64,000 bases of DNA from Paenarthrobacter ilicis (GTDB lineage Bacteria; Actinomycetota; Actinomycetes; Actinomycetales; Micrococcaceae), in contig NZ_JAFBCD010000001.1 in assembly GCF_016907545.1 (NCBI RefSeq), positions 3,286,001 through 3,350,000 of the forward strand, given 5' to 3'. Each line of letters opens with the position of its first letter. Position 1 is the first letter of the stretch. Shown in pieces: positions 32,200-41,216 of this stretch. Both the position numbers and the translations under genes were made by a program. The notes under the pieces were generated by a model, which saw nothing but the letters and a program-made list of their open reading frames with translations, ran no database searches and had not been told where the DNA came from.

Positions 32200-33102
32200 A
32201 TGGCAACCCCGCGCATCGTCCTTGTCCACCGGCGGACCGAGCTCCAGGAACTCCTGGACCGGCACGCCACCCGCGGCCAGGCCGAATTCTTCCTCCGCAC
32301 CCGAGGCCGCAGCATCCAGGACGTGCAGGACAGGCACGATCACCTGACGGCTGCACTGGCCACCGTGCGCGCTTCCATCCCTGCGGAGTGGCGCCAAGCC
32401 GAGGTGGAGCGCGCGGATCTCAGCCGGTTCCTGATCACCGCGGAAGACATCATTGTGGTGGTGGGGCAGGACGGCCTGGTGGCGAACGTCGCCAAGTACC
32501 TGAACGGTCAGCCCGTGATCGGCGTCGACCCCGAGCCCGGCGCGAACCCCGGGGTTCTTGTACGCCACTCCCCCGGGGCCGCCGCCGCTCTGCTGCGGGC
32601 CGGGGACGTTGGACAGCTCCGCTGCCAGAACCTCACCACCGTGACGGCAACGCTCGACGACGGGCAACAACTTTCGGCGCTCAACGAAGTTTTTGTGGGA
32701 CACGCCTCGCACCAATCGGCCAAGTACGTTGTGACGGCACCGAGTTTCACCTCCCCCGACGGACAGACCGAGCGGCAATCGTCGTCGGGGCTCATCGTTT
32801 CCACGGGCACCGGGGCAACCGGCTGGTGCGCATCGATCGCGTTGGAGCGCGGCGGCCGCGCACTGCCCGCCCCCACGGATCCCCGGCTCGCGTGGTTTGT
32901 CCGCGAAGCCTGGCCGTCACCGGTCACGGGAGCCGCCTTGACGGAAGGCGTGCTGGAGGCCGGCGAGGTTCTCCGGATCACGGTGGCATCCGATCAGTTG
33001 GTGGTGTTCGGCGATGGCATGGAGGACGACCGGCTGGTGGCCTCGTGGGGGCAGGAAATCACGGTGCAATTGGGGCAGAGGCCGCTGCGGCTGGTTGCCT
33101 GA
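32200..33102 (+). CDS. NAD-kinase-family protein with GQDG motif
   Basis: A 300-residue protein that fits the NAD-kinase fold. The GGDG nucleotide motif is GQDG at 89-92 (the catalytic Asp kept, the second Gly changed to Gln); LNEVFVG supplies the NE/D motif; SSGLIVSTGTGATGW matches the conserved T-GS/T-A block. It is longer and more divergent than housekeeping NadK, which is encoded elsewhere in actinobacteria. The substrate may be NAD, NADH or another nucleotide or sugar. Coupled to the SPFH gene and under a NUDIX regulator. Confidence 0.85.
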   Translation: MATPRIVLVHRRTELQELLDRHATRGQAEFFLRTRGRSIQDVQDRHDHLTAALATVRASIPAEWRQAEVERADLSRFLITAEDIIVVVGQDGLVANVAKYLNGQPVIGVDPEPGANPGVLVRHSPGAAAALLRAGDVGQLRCQNLTTVTATLDDGQQLSALNEVFVGHASHQSAKYVVTAPSFTSPDGQTERQSSSGLIVSTGTGATGWCASIALERGGRALPAPTDPRLAWFVREAWPSPVTGAALTEGVLEAGEVLRITVASDQLVVFGDGMEDDRLVASWGQEITVQLGQRPLRLVA

Positions 33103-33166
33103 CATCTCCACTTTATCCAGTCGATGTAGAATACTTCCTCAACCTTTCATCTACTGAGGAGCTTCC

Positions 33167-34120
33167 GTGAGCTACCCTGCCCAAGCTACGGGCCAGACCC
33201 CTCCGGTGCGGCCTTCACGGGCTCCGGGGCGCGACGCCGCGTGGGGTTGGCTGATCGGGCTGCTGGCTGGGATCGCGGGCGTGGCACCGTGGTGGATCAC
33301 CGGCGCGCAACTGCCTCTCCAGAATCTCTGGGCAACACAGGTCATGCCGGCCCAGATGCCTCCGGCCCTGCTCCCACTCAGTCAATATGAAGCCACCACC
33401 CTGGTGGCCATGCTGACGGTGGGCGGCGCCCTCGCAGGCCTGGCTGTGCGCATCTGGTCCCCCGCCCGCCGCGGGCTGGTGACCGGGTGTGCCGTCGCTG
33501 GGGTGCTTGTTGTCCACTTCACGGCCACCGTTCAATCGTTCAGCGTCCTTCAGGCCGGACTATCAACCGGGACGTTGGCCGGCATGTACTTCGGTGGACT
33601 CCTGGCGGGGGTTATTGCATCGATAGTGGCGGCGGTTCTGGCCCTCCTGCTCATCGCTTCACGGTCCACCCTTGGCGCCACCATTGCGTTCGGGCTCTTG
33701 GCCGTTCCCTTCACTTCATGGCTGGTTCTCTGGGTGGTAGGCGTGATGGGCTTCGTCAATGTGCCCACGGCAGTGCCCACCATCGCGCGGTGGGTTCCCG
33801 CCGTCGTCGTGGGTTGTGCCCTGGCATGGTGCGGGCTGAAGCCAGCCAGCCGGGCTGTGGCGTGGGTGCTCAATCTCGCGTTCCTCTGGCTGATCCCGGC
33901 CGTATTCACGGCCGTTCAATCCGTGCTGGGGACCCGGGTTTTGGCCGGCGACATTCCGGAAATGGTGCTGATGGGTCGCCAGGTTTTGGTGCGGGCATTA
34001 GGACCCGACGGCGGCGCGCTGCCAACAATGCTGCTCGCCCTGGTGATCGGAGTGCTGGGTGTTGGTGCCCGTATGGTGCTTGATCGCCGGGGTCGTGTGG
34101 ATTCGTCAGAAGCCCGCTAG
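33167..34120 (+). CDS. Multi-pass membrane protein of unknown function
   Basis: A 317-residue protein with about seven hydrophobic segments (AWGWLIGLLAGIAGVAPWWI; GLVTGCAVAGVLVVHFTATV; AIVAAVLALLLIAS-type stretches). Short Pro-rich N-terminus. GTG at 33167 has GAGGAG five bases upstream. No family recognised; it may be a membrane partner of the upstream genes or independent. Confidence 0.75.
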   Translation: MSYPAQATGQTPPVRPSRAPGRDAAWGWLIGLLAGIAGVAPWWITGAQLPLQNLWATQVMPAQMPPALLPLSQYEATTLVAMLTVGGALAGLAVRIWSPARRGLVTGCAVAGVLVVHFTATVQSFSVLQAGLSTGTLAGMYFGGLLAGVIASIVAAVLALLLIASRSTLGATIAFGLLAVPFTSWLVLWVVGVMGFVNVPTAVPTIARWVPAVVVGCALAWCGLKPASRAVAWVLNLAFLWLIPAVFTAVQSVLGTRVLAGDIPEMVLMGRQVLVRALGPDGGALPTMLLALVIGVLGVGARMVLDRRGRVDSSEAR

Positions 34121-34159
34121 ATCCTTGTAGGGTGGGGACAAACATGTTTGGGGGAACAT

Positions 34160-34603
34160 ATGAAACACCGCTTGTTGCTGACCGTTATTGCAGGGACCGC
34201 TCTGGTTGCCTTGACCGGTTGCACCAGCTACACAGGAATCGCCGCAATCCAACGGGCCGCCGACGCACGCGATGACCTGCCCGCCAACGTCAAAAGCTCA
34301 GACCCGGATATGCCGTCGAATTACCGGCTTCTGGTTGAAGATGCGGACGTTCGGTACTTGGGGGCTGAGAGCCAGGACCACTCCGTTGTGTGCGTCGCCG
34401 CCGTCCCTGCGCTCAAGCCTGACCAGTGGGTTATTGGCTGCAGCGACGGGATCATCAATGACCGCGAAATTGTCACGGTGAGCCACATCGGGCAGCCGAC
34501 GGTGAAGCTGGTGACCGACAATTTTGATACCCAGGCCCTCGAGTCGGAGGGCTGGCGCAAGATTCACTCCAATGTGTTGGTGGGCAGGGTCTTGGCCTTT
34601 TAG
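34160..34603 (+). CDS. Small lipoprotein of unknown function
   Basis: A 147-residue protein with a lipoprotein signal (MKHRLLLTVIAGTALVALTGC; lipobox LTGC at residues 18-21). The mature part has three Cys, counting the lipid-linked one, and no recognised motif. ATG at 34160 has GGGGGAA five bases upstream. The copies of the GTGAGAGAGCAAC repeat start right behind its stop. Confidence 0.78.
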   Translation: MKHRLLLTVIAGTALVALTGCTSYTGIAAIQRAADARDDLPANVKSSDPDMPSNYRLLVEDADVRYLGAESQDHSVVCVAAVPALKPDQWVIGCSDGIINDREIVTVSHIGQPTVKLVTDNFDTQALESEGWRKIHSNVLVGRVLAF

Positions 34604-34605
34604 CC

Positions 34606-34680
34606 GCGGGATGTGAGAGAGCAACCCGGTTGATGCAGCGGGATGTGAGAGAGCAACGGTTGGCGGAGAGTCAACCGTTG
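34606..34680. repeat. 32-bp-period repeat copies upstream of ggt, with a hairpin
   Basis: GTGAGAGAGCAAC occurs at 34613 and again at 34645, exactly 32 bases apart, each preceded by GCGGGAT. The first unit continues CCGGTTGATGCAGCGGGAT. The second continues into a perfect hairpin (CAACGGTTG 34654-34662 / CAACCGTTG 34672-34680). The same family is found after ggt. Confidence 0.8.
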
Positions 34681-34755
34681 TTCCGCTGTGGGGGCCGGGG
34701 TAGGGTGACCGGACCGTCCACCACATCATCGTCTGGAACAATTCTGGGAGGAACC

Positions 34756-36600
34756 ATGACACATGTGAGACGTCAACTGGCTGCTGTAACGGCGGCCTTG
34801 GCACTGACTGCGACCAGCGGAGCGATGGCCGGCCCCGCGTTCGCCGATCCCCGCGAAACGGACAAAACCCCAACGGCCACTGGCTACGGCGGAGCCGTCA
34901 GCACGGTTGACCCCGAGGCTTCGGCAGCCGCCATCGAAGTTCTGAGGAAGGGCGGCAACGCAGCCGACGCCGCTGTTGCAGCGGCAGCCACCCTCGGCGT
35001 AACCGAACCCTATAGTGCGGGCATTGGGGGCGGCGGGTACTTCGTTTTCTACGATGCCAAGACCAAACAGGTGGGCACCATCGACGGCCGAGAAACCGCT
35101 CCCGCCGCCATCACTAAAGACGCCTTCATCGATCCCGCCACCAAAGAACCCTACAAATTCACCCCGGACCTGGTGACCAGCGGAGTGTCAGTTGGCGTTC
35201 CCGGCACCGCCGCCACGTGGGAGCGCGCTTTGAAGCGCTGGGGAACGCTGGATCTAAAGGATGCCTTGAAACCTGCCATCAATGTGGCCAACCGCGGCTT
35301 CGTGGTGGATGAGACGTTCCGGCAGCAAACGTTGGACAACAAACTGCGTTTTGACGCGTTCACCTCCACGCGGGACCTGTTCTTGCCCGGTGGTGACGCT
35401 CCCGCCGTCGGAAGCGTCTTCAAGAACCACGATCTTGCGGCGACGTACCGCCTGCTCGCCAAAGAAGGCACCAAGGCGTTTTACGGCGGGCCGCTGGCGG
35501 AAGAGATCGCCAAGACCGTGCAGGCACCACCCAAAACCACCACCACAGAGCTTCCGGTTCCGGTGGGCAGCATGACCGCCAAGGATCTGGCCCAATACAA
35601 AGTGGTGGATCAGGACGCCACCAAAGTGGAATACCGCGGATACGACGTTTACGGCATGGCCCCGTCCAGCAGCGGCGGAACCACGGTTGGCGAGGCGCTG
35701 AACATCCTGGAGAACTACAACCTCAAGGGGATGAAGCCGGCCGATGCCCTGCACCACTACTTCGAAGCGAGCTCGTTGGCGTTTGCGGATCGCGGTGCGT
35801 ATGTGGGCGACCCGGCCTTCGTGAATGTTCCCACCAAGGCGCTGCTGGATCAGGTTTTCGCGAAGGAACGCTCCTGCCGGATCAGCCCGACGGCGGCTGC
35901 CCCCAAGCCTGTGGCGCCCGGTGATGTGAAATCGTACGACGGCGTGTGCCCGGCTTCTGCGGCGCCACTCGCCGACGAGACGGATACGGAAAACATCTCC
36001 ACCACCAACATGACCGTGTCCGATAAGTGGGGCAACGTGGTGGAGTACACGCTGACCATTGAGCAAACGGGTGGGTCCGGAATTGTGGTGCCGGGGCGTG
36101 GATTCCTGCTCAACAATGAGCTCACGGATTTCAGCACGGTGTACAGCGAGTCGGATCCCAACCGAATTCAGCCCGGCAAACGTCCGCGTTCATCCATGGC
36201 GCCCACCATCATCCTGAAGGACGGCGCACCGTTCCTGGCATTGGGTTCACCCGGCGGATCCACCATCATCACCACGGTGCTCCAAACCATTGTGAACCGC
36301 GTGGACCTGGGCATGACTGCACCGGAAGCTCTGACCGCACCACGTGCCGCGCCACGTAACGGTGCCACCGTCAGCTCCGAGCCCGCATTCATTGATGCTT
36401 ATGGCAAGGATCTAACGGCCTTGGGACACACTCTGGTCCCTGCCGGGGATGCCTTCACCTCCGCCGCGGAGATCGGGGCGGCCACGGCGATCGAGTTCAA
36501 TAAGGACGGTTCCACCACGGCTGTGGCCGAACCAACCCGTCGGGGTGGTGGGTCGGCCATGGTGGTGAGAGAGCAACCCGGGAAACACGGCGGGAAGTGA
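34756..36600 (+). CDS. ggt: Gamma-glutamyltransferase (GGT), secreted precursor
   Basis: A 614-residue precursor with an N-terminal Sec signal (QLAAVTAALALTATSGAMAG). The large subunit has GKGGNAADAAVAA-type motif KGGNAADAA, GVTEPYSAGIGGGGYFVFYD and VSVGVPGTAATWE. Autoprocessing is expected at Thr416 in ENISTTNMTVSD, giving the N-terminal nucleophile of the small subunit; GGSTIITTVLQ follows. It cleaves extracellular gamma-glutamyl compounds such as glutathione. ATG at 34756 has GGGAGGAA upstream. The last about 12 residues (VVREQPGKHGGK) are read through a copy of the GTGAGAGAGCAAC repeat family. Confidence 0.94.
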   Translation: MTHVRRQLAAVTAALALTATSGAMAGPAFADPRETDKTPTATGYGGAVSTVDPEASAAAIEVLRKGGNAADAAVAAAATLGVTEPYSAGIGGGGYFVFYDAKTKQVGTIDGRETAPAAITKDAFIDPATKEPYKFTPDLVTSGVSVGVPGTAATWERALKRWGTLDLKDALKPAINVANRGFVVDETFRQQTLDNKLRFDAFTSTRDLFLPGGDAPAVGSVFKNHDLAATYRLLAKEGTKAFYGGPLAEEIAKTVQAPPKTTTTELPVPVGSMTAKDLAQYKVVDQDATKVEYRGYDVYGMAPSSSGGTTVGEALNILENYNLKGMKPADALHHYFEASSLAFADRGAYVGDPAFVNVPTKALLDQVFAKERSCRISPTAAAPKPVAPGDVKSYDGVCPASAAPLADETDTENISTTNMTVSDKWGNVVEYTLTIEQTGGSGIVVPGRGFLLNNELTDFSTVYSESDPNRIQPGKRPRSSMAPTIILKDGAPFLALGSPGGSTIITTVLQTIVNRVDLGMTAPEALTAPRAAPRNGATVSSEPAFIDAYGKDLTALGHTLVPAGDAFTSAAEIGAATAIEFNKDGSTTAVAEPTRRGGGSAMVVREQPGKHGGK

Positions 36601-36644
36601 GAGAGCAATCCGGGAAACACGGCGGGAAGTGAGAGAGGAACGGG
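36565..36644. repeat. Tandem 32-bp repeats overlapping the 3' end of ggt
   Basis: Unit 1 at 36565-36596 and unit 2 at 36597-36628 are nearly identical (GTGAGAGAGCAAC + CCGGGAAACACGGCGGGAA; unit 2 has T for C once). A third, partial copy follows at 36629-36644 with GGAAC in place of GCAAC. The stop codon of ggt lies inside unit 2. Same period and consensus as the copies at 34613-34657. Confidence 0.85.
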
Positions 36645-36652
36645 TGGGGGGG

Positions 36653-37315
36653 TTAGGCGCCGGGGAGGAGTTTCCGCACCACGGTTTGGAGCTTCTGCAG
36701 TGCAGGGTCCAGAGAGGCGCTGACCGCAAACTTCAGGAGTCCCCGGCATGCCAACCCTGCATCCGTGAGCTCGCCCGCCAGCAGGAATTCCATCAGGTCC
36801 TGGCTGGGGAGGAGCCGCACAAAGCCCGCCTCGGAAGCGTCCCATTGCGGGGCGCCTTCGGGGCGGGCTTCTGCCGCGATGGACACGTGTTTCCTGCGGG
36901 AAGAACGGGCGGACCACCATTCGGATCCTGCGTAGTACACAGCGGATGACTTGTAGCCGGTTTCTTCGGCCATCTCCCGGTGGGCTGCGTCCTGGGGTGT
37001 TTCGCCGTGGTTCACGTATCCACCCGGAAGTTCCAGGAGTGTCTTGCCAGGCCCTACGCGGAACTGCTCAAAAAGAACCACATCCGCGCCGCCAGGGGTG
37101 AAGGCCAGCATCGCGGCAGAGTCCGGTCCCGCGATCACGTCCCACTCGGAAACCGACCCGTCGGCCTCCAAATAGGTGTCCTTGTTAACGGTGACAAAAC
37201 CTTTGTAGGCGCGTGTGGACCAGAGTTTGCGCCACAGTTCGTCCTGCGCGCTCAACAGTTCCTGTGGCTCGCTCAACGTGGGCGATTGTTCTTGAGCTCC
37301 CGGCTGAATCTCCAC
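36653..37315 (-). CDS. NUDIX hydrolase, ADP-ribose pyrophosphatase type
   Basis: A protein of about 220 residues with the Nudix box GGYVNHGETPQDAAHREMAEETGY. The upstream part (KGFVTVNKDTYLEADGSVSEWDVI; MLAFTPGGADVVLFEQFRVGPGKTLLELPGG) matches the ADP-ribose/NDP-sugar hydrolase group (NudF-like). The start is uncertain: GTG 37315 overlaps the upstream small membrane gene by 43 bases, and TTG 37255 after AGGA would avoid the overlap. Same strand as the RiPP exporter genes but probably a separate function. Confidence 0.75.
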   Translation of the reverse strand: MEIQPGAQEQSPTLSEPQELLSAQDELWRKLWSTRAYKGFVTVNKDTYLEADGSVSEWDVIAGPDSAAMLAFTPGGADVVLFEQFRVGPGKTLLELPGGYVNHGETPQDAAHREMAEETGYKSSAVYYAGSEWWSARSSRRKHVSIAAEARPEGAPQWDASEAGFVRLLPSQDLMEFLLAGELTDAGLACRGLLKFAVSASLDPALQKLQTVVRKLLPGA

Positions 37316-37458
37316 ACCATCACCAACGACGCAGCGGACACGATGATTCCGGAAATCGTGGACCATATTGACTGTTCTTCATGCGAGAAGAAAATTGAGA
37401 CCGCATATCCACCCATCACTAAGGAAAGCAACAACCACAGCAATGCCTTTTGATTCAC
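37273..37458 (-). CDS. 61-residue two-helix membrane protein
   Basis: Starts GTG at 37458. Two hydrophobic segments (ALLWLLLSLVMGGYAVSIFF; STISGIIVSAASLVMVW) and a basic tail (RFSRELKNNRPR). No family recognised. It follows the ABC permease of the RiPP cluster after 28 bases; it could be a small accessory or immunity protein, but that is only context. Confidence 0.55.
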   Translation of the reverse strand: MNQKALLWLLLSLVMGGYAVSIFFSHEEQSIWSTISGIIVSAASLVMVWRFSRELKNNRPR

Positions 37459-37486
37459 AATACATTCTTTCTATTTGTAAGTTCAT

Positions 37487-38095
37487 TCAACGGAGGTCCC
37501 GCTTGGTGAAAACCGTCAAGGCTGCCGCTGTTACCAGTACAAGCCAGCCCACGGCACCGAAAAAAGACCCCGACGCCGGTATGTTGACAGCCGCTTGTTG
37601 AGCCCAGTCGGCTGCCAGCACCGGGAAGACGAACTGTGAGTACTGCCCCTCGGGACCAAGAAGGATGCGGGGAAGTGTGAGGGTGAGGGGAACGGCGAAG
37701 AGGCTCACCAGGTGGCTCCGGATAAGGGAACCAAGGCCAAAGCCCCACAGTGCTCCCATTCCTGCGGCACCGGCGAGCGCCAGTGCCTCAGGAAGGCCCG
37801 CGCCAACGCCTGCAACTCCCCCGCTCAGGAATGCGGCCAAGGCGCAGCTGGCTCCCCGCGCGGTCCACGCCGGAACCCGCTGGAACAGGAGCACCCTGCG
37901 GTGGAAACTCCCCGAGCGGTAGTCCGCAGTGAACGCCCAGGACCCCAGGATTGCGGAGACCGTCAGGACGAGGGGCAACGCCGTTTCCACCCCCATCACC
38001 ATGGCAGCCAATGCTGGCAAGGTGTTGATGACCGCCCCTTTCCACAACACTGGCCGGAGCACGTCTGCACTGAATGCTGCCTTGTAAACGCCCAT
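37487..38095 (-). CDS. ABC exporter permease subunit, short (RiPP cluster)
   Basis: A 202-residue protein with about six membrane segments (ALPLVLTVSAILGSWAF; GASCALAAFLSGGVAGVGAGL; GWLVLVTAAALTVFTKRDL). The W-x-F-T-A-DYRSGSFHRRVL loop after the second segment is typical of ABC-2 type permeases. Starts directly after the stop of the larger permease. Works with the ATPase 38830-39540. Confidence 0.75.
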   Translation of the reverse strand: MGVYKAAFSADVLRPVLWKGAVINTLPALAAMVMGVETALPLVLTVSAILGSWAFTADYRSGSFHRRVLLFQRVPAWTARGASCALAAFLSGGVAGVGAGLPEALALAGAAGMGALWGFGLGSLIRSHLVSLFAVPLTLTLPRILLGPEGQYSQFVFPVLAADWAQQAAVNIPASGSFFGAVGWLVLVTAAALTVFTKRDLR

Positions 38096-38833
38096 TCACG
38101 GCTCCCTGGAGCGGACAAACCACAAGGCGCACCCGCCGGCGAGGATGAGCCAGGCAAGCGAGACGAAGAAGGACGGAAAAGGATCCAGGAGCCCCTCCAC
38201 AGGAAGCCCGGCCACACCTGCCAACGCGCCGGACGGGAGCCAACGTCCGACGTCGGGATTATTGATCAGAAGGGGCAGTTCCACGGCAACCGGAACCACC
38301 AGGGTGAGGATGGTGGTCGCGTAGTAGTGCTGGATGATCCACCCCAACGAGCAACCCCATGCGGCCCCCAGTACACACGCCAGCAGCACGCCCGGCGCTC
38401 CGGCCACGGATTCCGCTGTCACCAACAGTGGGGCCAGGCCGGGGGCAGCAGCAAGAGCCACGCTTAAGCCCCAGAGGATCAGGCCAACCAGGCCGGTCAG
38501 TAGCCCAATGATCAGCGCTGCGGCACATTTGCTGTGAACCAAGGCAGTGGCCCCGCACGTTACGATGCTCCGCCGAAGCGTGCGGTAAAACGCTTCCCTG
38601 GTCACCACATAGCTGCCGGCGAATGCAGCCACCGGTACCAGGCTGACCGCGATGGCCCAGAAGATCGCAACATCCTGGGCACTCTTGGCTTGATCCGGCC
38701 AGCCCAGAAAGTTGGCCACAAACCACGGCACCAGAATGCAGAAGGCAAGGGTGCCCAGCACCGAGTATCCGCTGACGTACCTCAGCAGCTCAGACCCCAA
38801 GCCCCGAATCAGTGCCTTCGAATCAACACTCAT
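38096..38833 (-). CDS. ABC exporter permease subunit (RiPP cluster)
   Basis: A 245-residue protein with six membrane segments and a soluble stretch (YVVTREAFYRTLRRSIVTCGATALVHSKCAAALI) resembling the coupling loop of ABC-2 transporters. Its ATG overlaps the stop of the ATPase gene by four bases, and its end abuts the second permease. Together the two permeases and one ATPase would make the exporter for the mature peptide or its immunity pump. Confidence 0.78.
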   Translation of the reverse strand: MSVDSKALIRGLGSELLRYVSGYSVLGTLAFCILVPWFVANFLGWPDQAKSAQDVAIFWAIAVSLVPVAAFAGSYVVTREAFYRTLRRSIVTCGATALVHSKCAAALIIGLLTGLVGLILWGLSVALAAAPGLAPLLVTAESVAGAPGVLLACVLGAAWGCSLGWIIQHYYATTILTLVVPVAVELPLLINNPDVGRWLPSGALAGVAGLPVEGLLDPFPSFFVSLAWLILAGGCALWFVRSREP

Positions 38834-39540
38834 GGGGCGGCCTCAAGGATGGCGAAGTAGGCGGATTCCAGGCTGCCGTTGCCCATGGATTTCGCCTGGC
38901 GCAGCGTCCCTGTAAACAGCATCTTCTGCTTGAGGATCACCACGTGGTCCGCCACCTGTTCCAGCTCGGTGAGCTGATGGCTGGAGACCAGAGCGCTCCC
39001 ACCACCGGCAGCGAATTCGCGGAGGAACCGGCGGAGCCATTGAATACCCTCCGGATCCAGCCCGTTGGCCGGCTCGTCCAGCACCAGCAGCCGGGGATCG
39101 CCGATCAGTGCGGAGGCAATGCCCAGCCGTTGCCGCATCCCCAGCGAGTAATCACCAACCTTCCTGCCGGCGTCAGCAGTCAGATCCACCAGTTCCAGCA
39201 CGTGGTCCACCCGCGCGGAAGCGGCTCCCGCGGCCAGCTGGTAAATCCTTAGGTGGCGGCGCCCGGTCAGCCCCGGCTCCACCTCCATGCCGTCCAAGCT
39301 CACCCCCACGGAGGTGGCCGGGCTTTTCAGGGCACGGTAATCGGACCCGAACACCAAGGCGCGGCCGGACGTTGGTTCCAACAGTCCAGTGAGGCCGGCC
39401 AGCGCGGTGCTTTTCCCGGCTCCGTTGGGCCCCATAAGACCCACCACGGTGCCCGCATGAACATCAAAGGTGAGGTCCTCTACCGCGTAGCGGTTCCCCC
39501 GCTTTTTGCTGAAGTGGTCAAAGCTTGCGTGGATGGTCAT
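38830..39540 (-). CDS. ABC exporter ATPase (RiPP cluster)
   Basis: A 236-residue ATPase: Walker A GPNGAGKST, signature YSLGMRQRLG, Walker B LLVLDEPANGLD and switch VSSHQLTELEQ. It has the pattern of the ATPase of ABC-2/bacteriocin exporters. ATG at 39540 overlaps the M50 gene's stop (ATGA). A longer start at 39621 has no support. Confidence 0.9.
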   Translation of the reverse strand: MTIHASFDHFSKKRGNRYAVEDLTFDVHAGTVVGLMGPNGAGKSTALAGLTGLLEPTSGRALVFGSDYRALKSPATSVGVSLDGMEVEPGLTGRRHLRIYQLAAGAASARVDHVLELVDLTADAGRKVGDYSLGMRQRLGIASALIGDPRLLVLDEPANGLDPEGIQWLRRFLREFAAGGGSALVSSHQLTELEQVADHVVILKQKMLFTGTLRQAKSMGNGSLESAYFAILEAAP

Positions 39541-41216
39541 GGCTGCGCCTTCCTTGCGTCGGATGGGTGAACCGGGCCTGCCGGCCACAGCGGCGAACTG
39601 GTCAGTGAGTCCCACAACCACTGCCCCAGGCTGGTGGAGTGCTGGCTGACGATTTCGGCCCTTCCCGAGGACGAGAGGTTGATGCCGGACTCCAGCGTGG
39701 CCGGGTAGGCAACGGCCGGGATGCTTTGTTGGTCCAGCGCGACGGGAACCACGGTGTCCAACGGAGCGGAAATGTCCGACGGCGGCCGGTCACCCAGGGT
39801 GGCGTGGCCCAGGTTTTCGTGGATGATCATCCCTTGGGATTGCAGGGTCACGTGATCCCCTGCGGTGAAGCCGGCGCCAGGGCTTCCCAGCGGCACCACG
39901 ATGCTGAGTTCACCGTGGTTGTACACATACCCGGCAACGGTCACCGGCGTGACGGGGATGATCGCAGTGAGCGCCGCGGCACCCGCGATTCCCAGAAATG
40001 ACACCACGGTTCGACGCCACAGAGGGCTCCCGTTTGCAGCGCCGGCTCGAAAGAACCGGTAAATCCCCCTGCCGGCCATCACCAACAGGAGGCAGAGAAC
40101 CAGGAACACCACCGCGTGCCCGGCAAAGCCCAGTTGCAGGAAGATGGGCAACAACCGTTGGAAGCCCACCACCATGAAGATGACGCCGGACACGAAGCAT
40201 GCCAGGCCGAACCACGGCAGGAAACCCCGGCCTGGGTGCTCACGCCGGGCGCCCAGGATGCTGCCACGCGCCACGTCGCCCAGAGCATCCAGCGACTTCT
40301 GCCGGAGGTGCGGCACATCCAGTGCCGACATCAGAGCCACGTACCCGTCCAACTTGATGAACGGAAAGAGGTTCAGCACCGCCACGGCGTAACAAATCAT
40401 GCCGTAGAGGACGGCGGCCTCTTTCAAAGCTGACTCAGGCAGGACCATCTGGGTTGCCAGGGCAATGCTTCCCAAGGCGACGTGCGCCAAGGGGCCAGCC
40501 ATGGCTATCAGCACCCGCTGCTTCCTCGATCCCAGACGCCACCCGTCCGTGACATCGCAAAAGAACGCCGGCGATAAGTAGAACAGCATGATGCCGATCC
40601 GCCGCGGGGTTCCGCCAAAGTATGTCAGCGCCATGCCATGTGACAGTTCGTGCAGCAGTGTGGAGATGAACATGGCCATCACAACGTAAAGGTAGGCCTC
40701 GATGGGGAGCGGAGACGCCAGCACCGTCCACATCTGAGGGCCGGCCGCAACAGCTCCCACCAATCCGGCGAGCAAAAGAAGGAGTGCGGCAACGGCTCCC
40801 ATCGGGCGCATCAGCACCGCAACGGCCGGCCGGAGACTGCGTAAAAGCTTTGTTGGGTTAAATAGTGTGAACTGCACTGTCAGTGGGGCCCGGAACTGGA
40901 CCCTGCGCAGCGAAGCCGGCTTGGCGCCGTCGTCGAACATTCCAGTGGGCGCCAAGCGCCGGACGATTCCCATGACGTCCGCAGCAGTCCACGGCGACCC
41001 CAGACGGATGGCCACCTGGGCCGGATCCATACGCCCGTCCAAGGCTTTGAGGAAAAGTGCGACGTCGGCAGAGACCCGGGCTTTCGGCACACCGTTGATC
41101 GCCACGATCCACGGCCCGCCCTCCTGCAGCGGCTGGTCTATGGAAGCAGCGGGGGCCAACCGGACGGGCCATTCGACGGCTGGTCCGGCAGCTTGGGGTT
41201 CCTTGATCCACCTCAT
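39537..41216 (-). CDS. Membrane M50-type zinc protease with N-terminal PqqD/RRE-like domain (RiPP cluster)
   Basis: A 559-residue membrane protein. Residues about 30-95 form a PqqD-like winged helix (VAINGVPKARVSADVALFLKALDG...DVMGIVRRLAPTGMFDDG). Zinc motif HELSH at 189-193 sits in a membrane stretch, followed by the KLDGYVALMSALD block, which carries the third ligand Asp. Several helices and a soluble C-terminal domain follow. Such proteins (peptide zinc metalloproteases) process RiPP leaders at the membrane; here it is probably the leader protease or a partner of YcaO. ATGA overlaps on both sides. Confidence 0.85.
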   Translation of the reverse strand: MRWIKEPQAAGPAVEWPVRLAPAASIDQPLQEGGPWIVAINGVPKARVSADVALFLKALDGRMDPAQVAIRLGSPWTAADVMGIVRRLAPTGMFDDGAKPASLRRVQFRAPLTVQFTLFNPTKLLRSLRPAVAVLMRPMGAVAALLLLLAGLVGAVAAGPQMWTVLASPLPIEAYLYVVMAMFISTLLHELSHGMALTYFGGTPRRIGIMLFYLSPAFFCDVTDGWRLGSRKQRVLIAMAGPLAHVALGSIALATQMVLPESALKEAAVLYGMICYAVAVLNLFPFIKLDGYVALMSALDVPHLRQKSLDALGDVARGSILGARREHPGRGFLPWFGLACFVSGVIFMVVGFQRLLPIFLQLGFAGHAVVFLVLCLLLVMAGRGIYRFFRAGAANGSPLWRRTVVSFLGIAGAAALTAIIPVTPVTVAGYVYNHGELSIVVPLGSPGAGFTAGDHVTLQSQGMIIHENLGHATLGDRPPSDISAPLDTVVPVALDQQSIPAVAYPATLESGINLSSSGRAEIVSQHSTSLGQWLWDSLTSSPLWPAGPVHPSDARKAQP

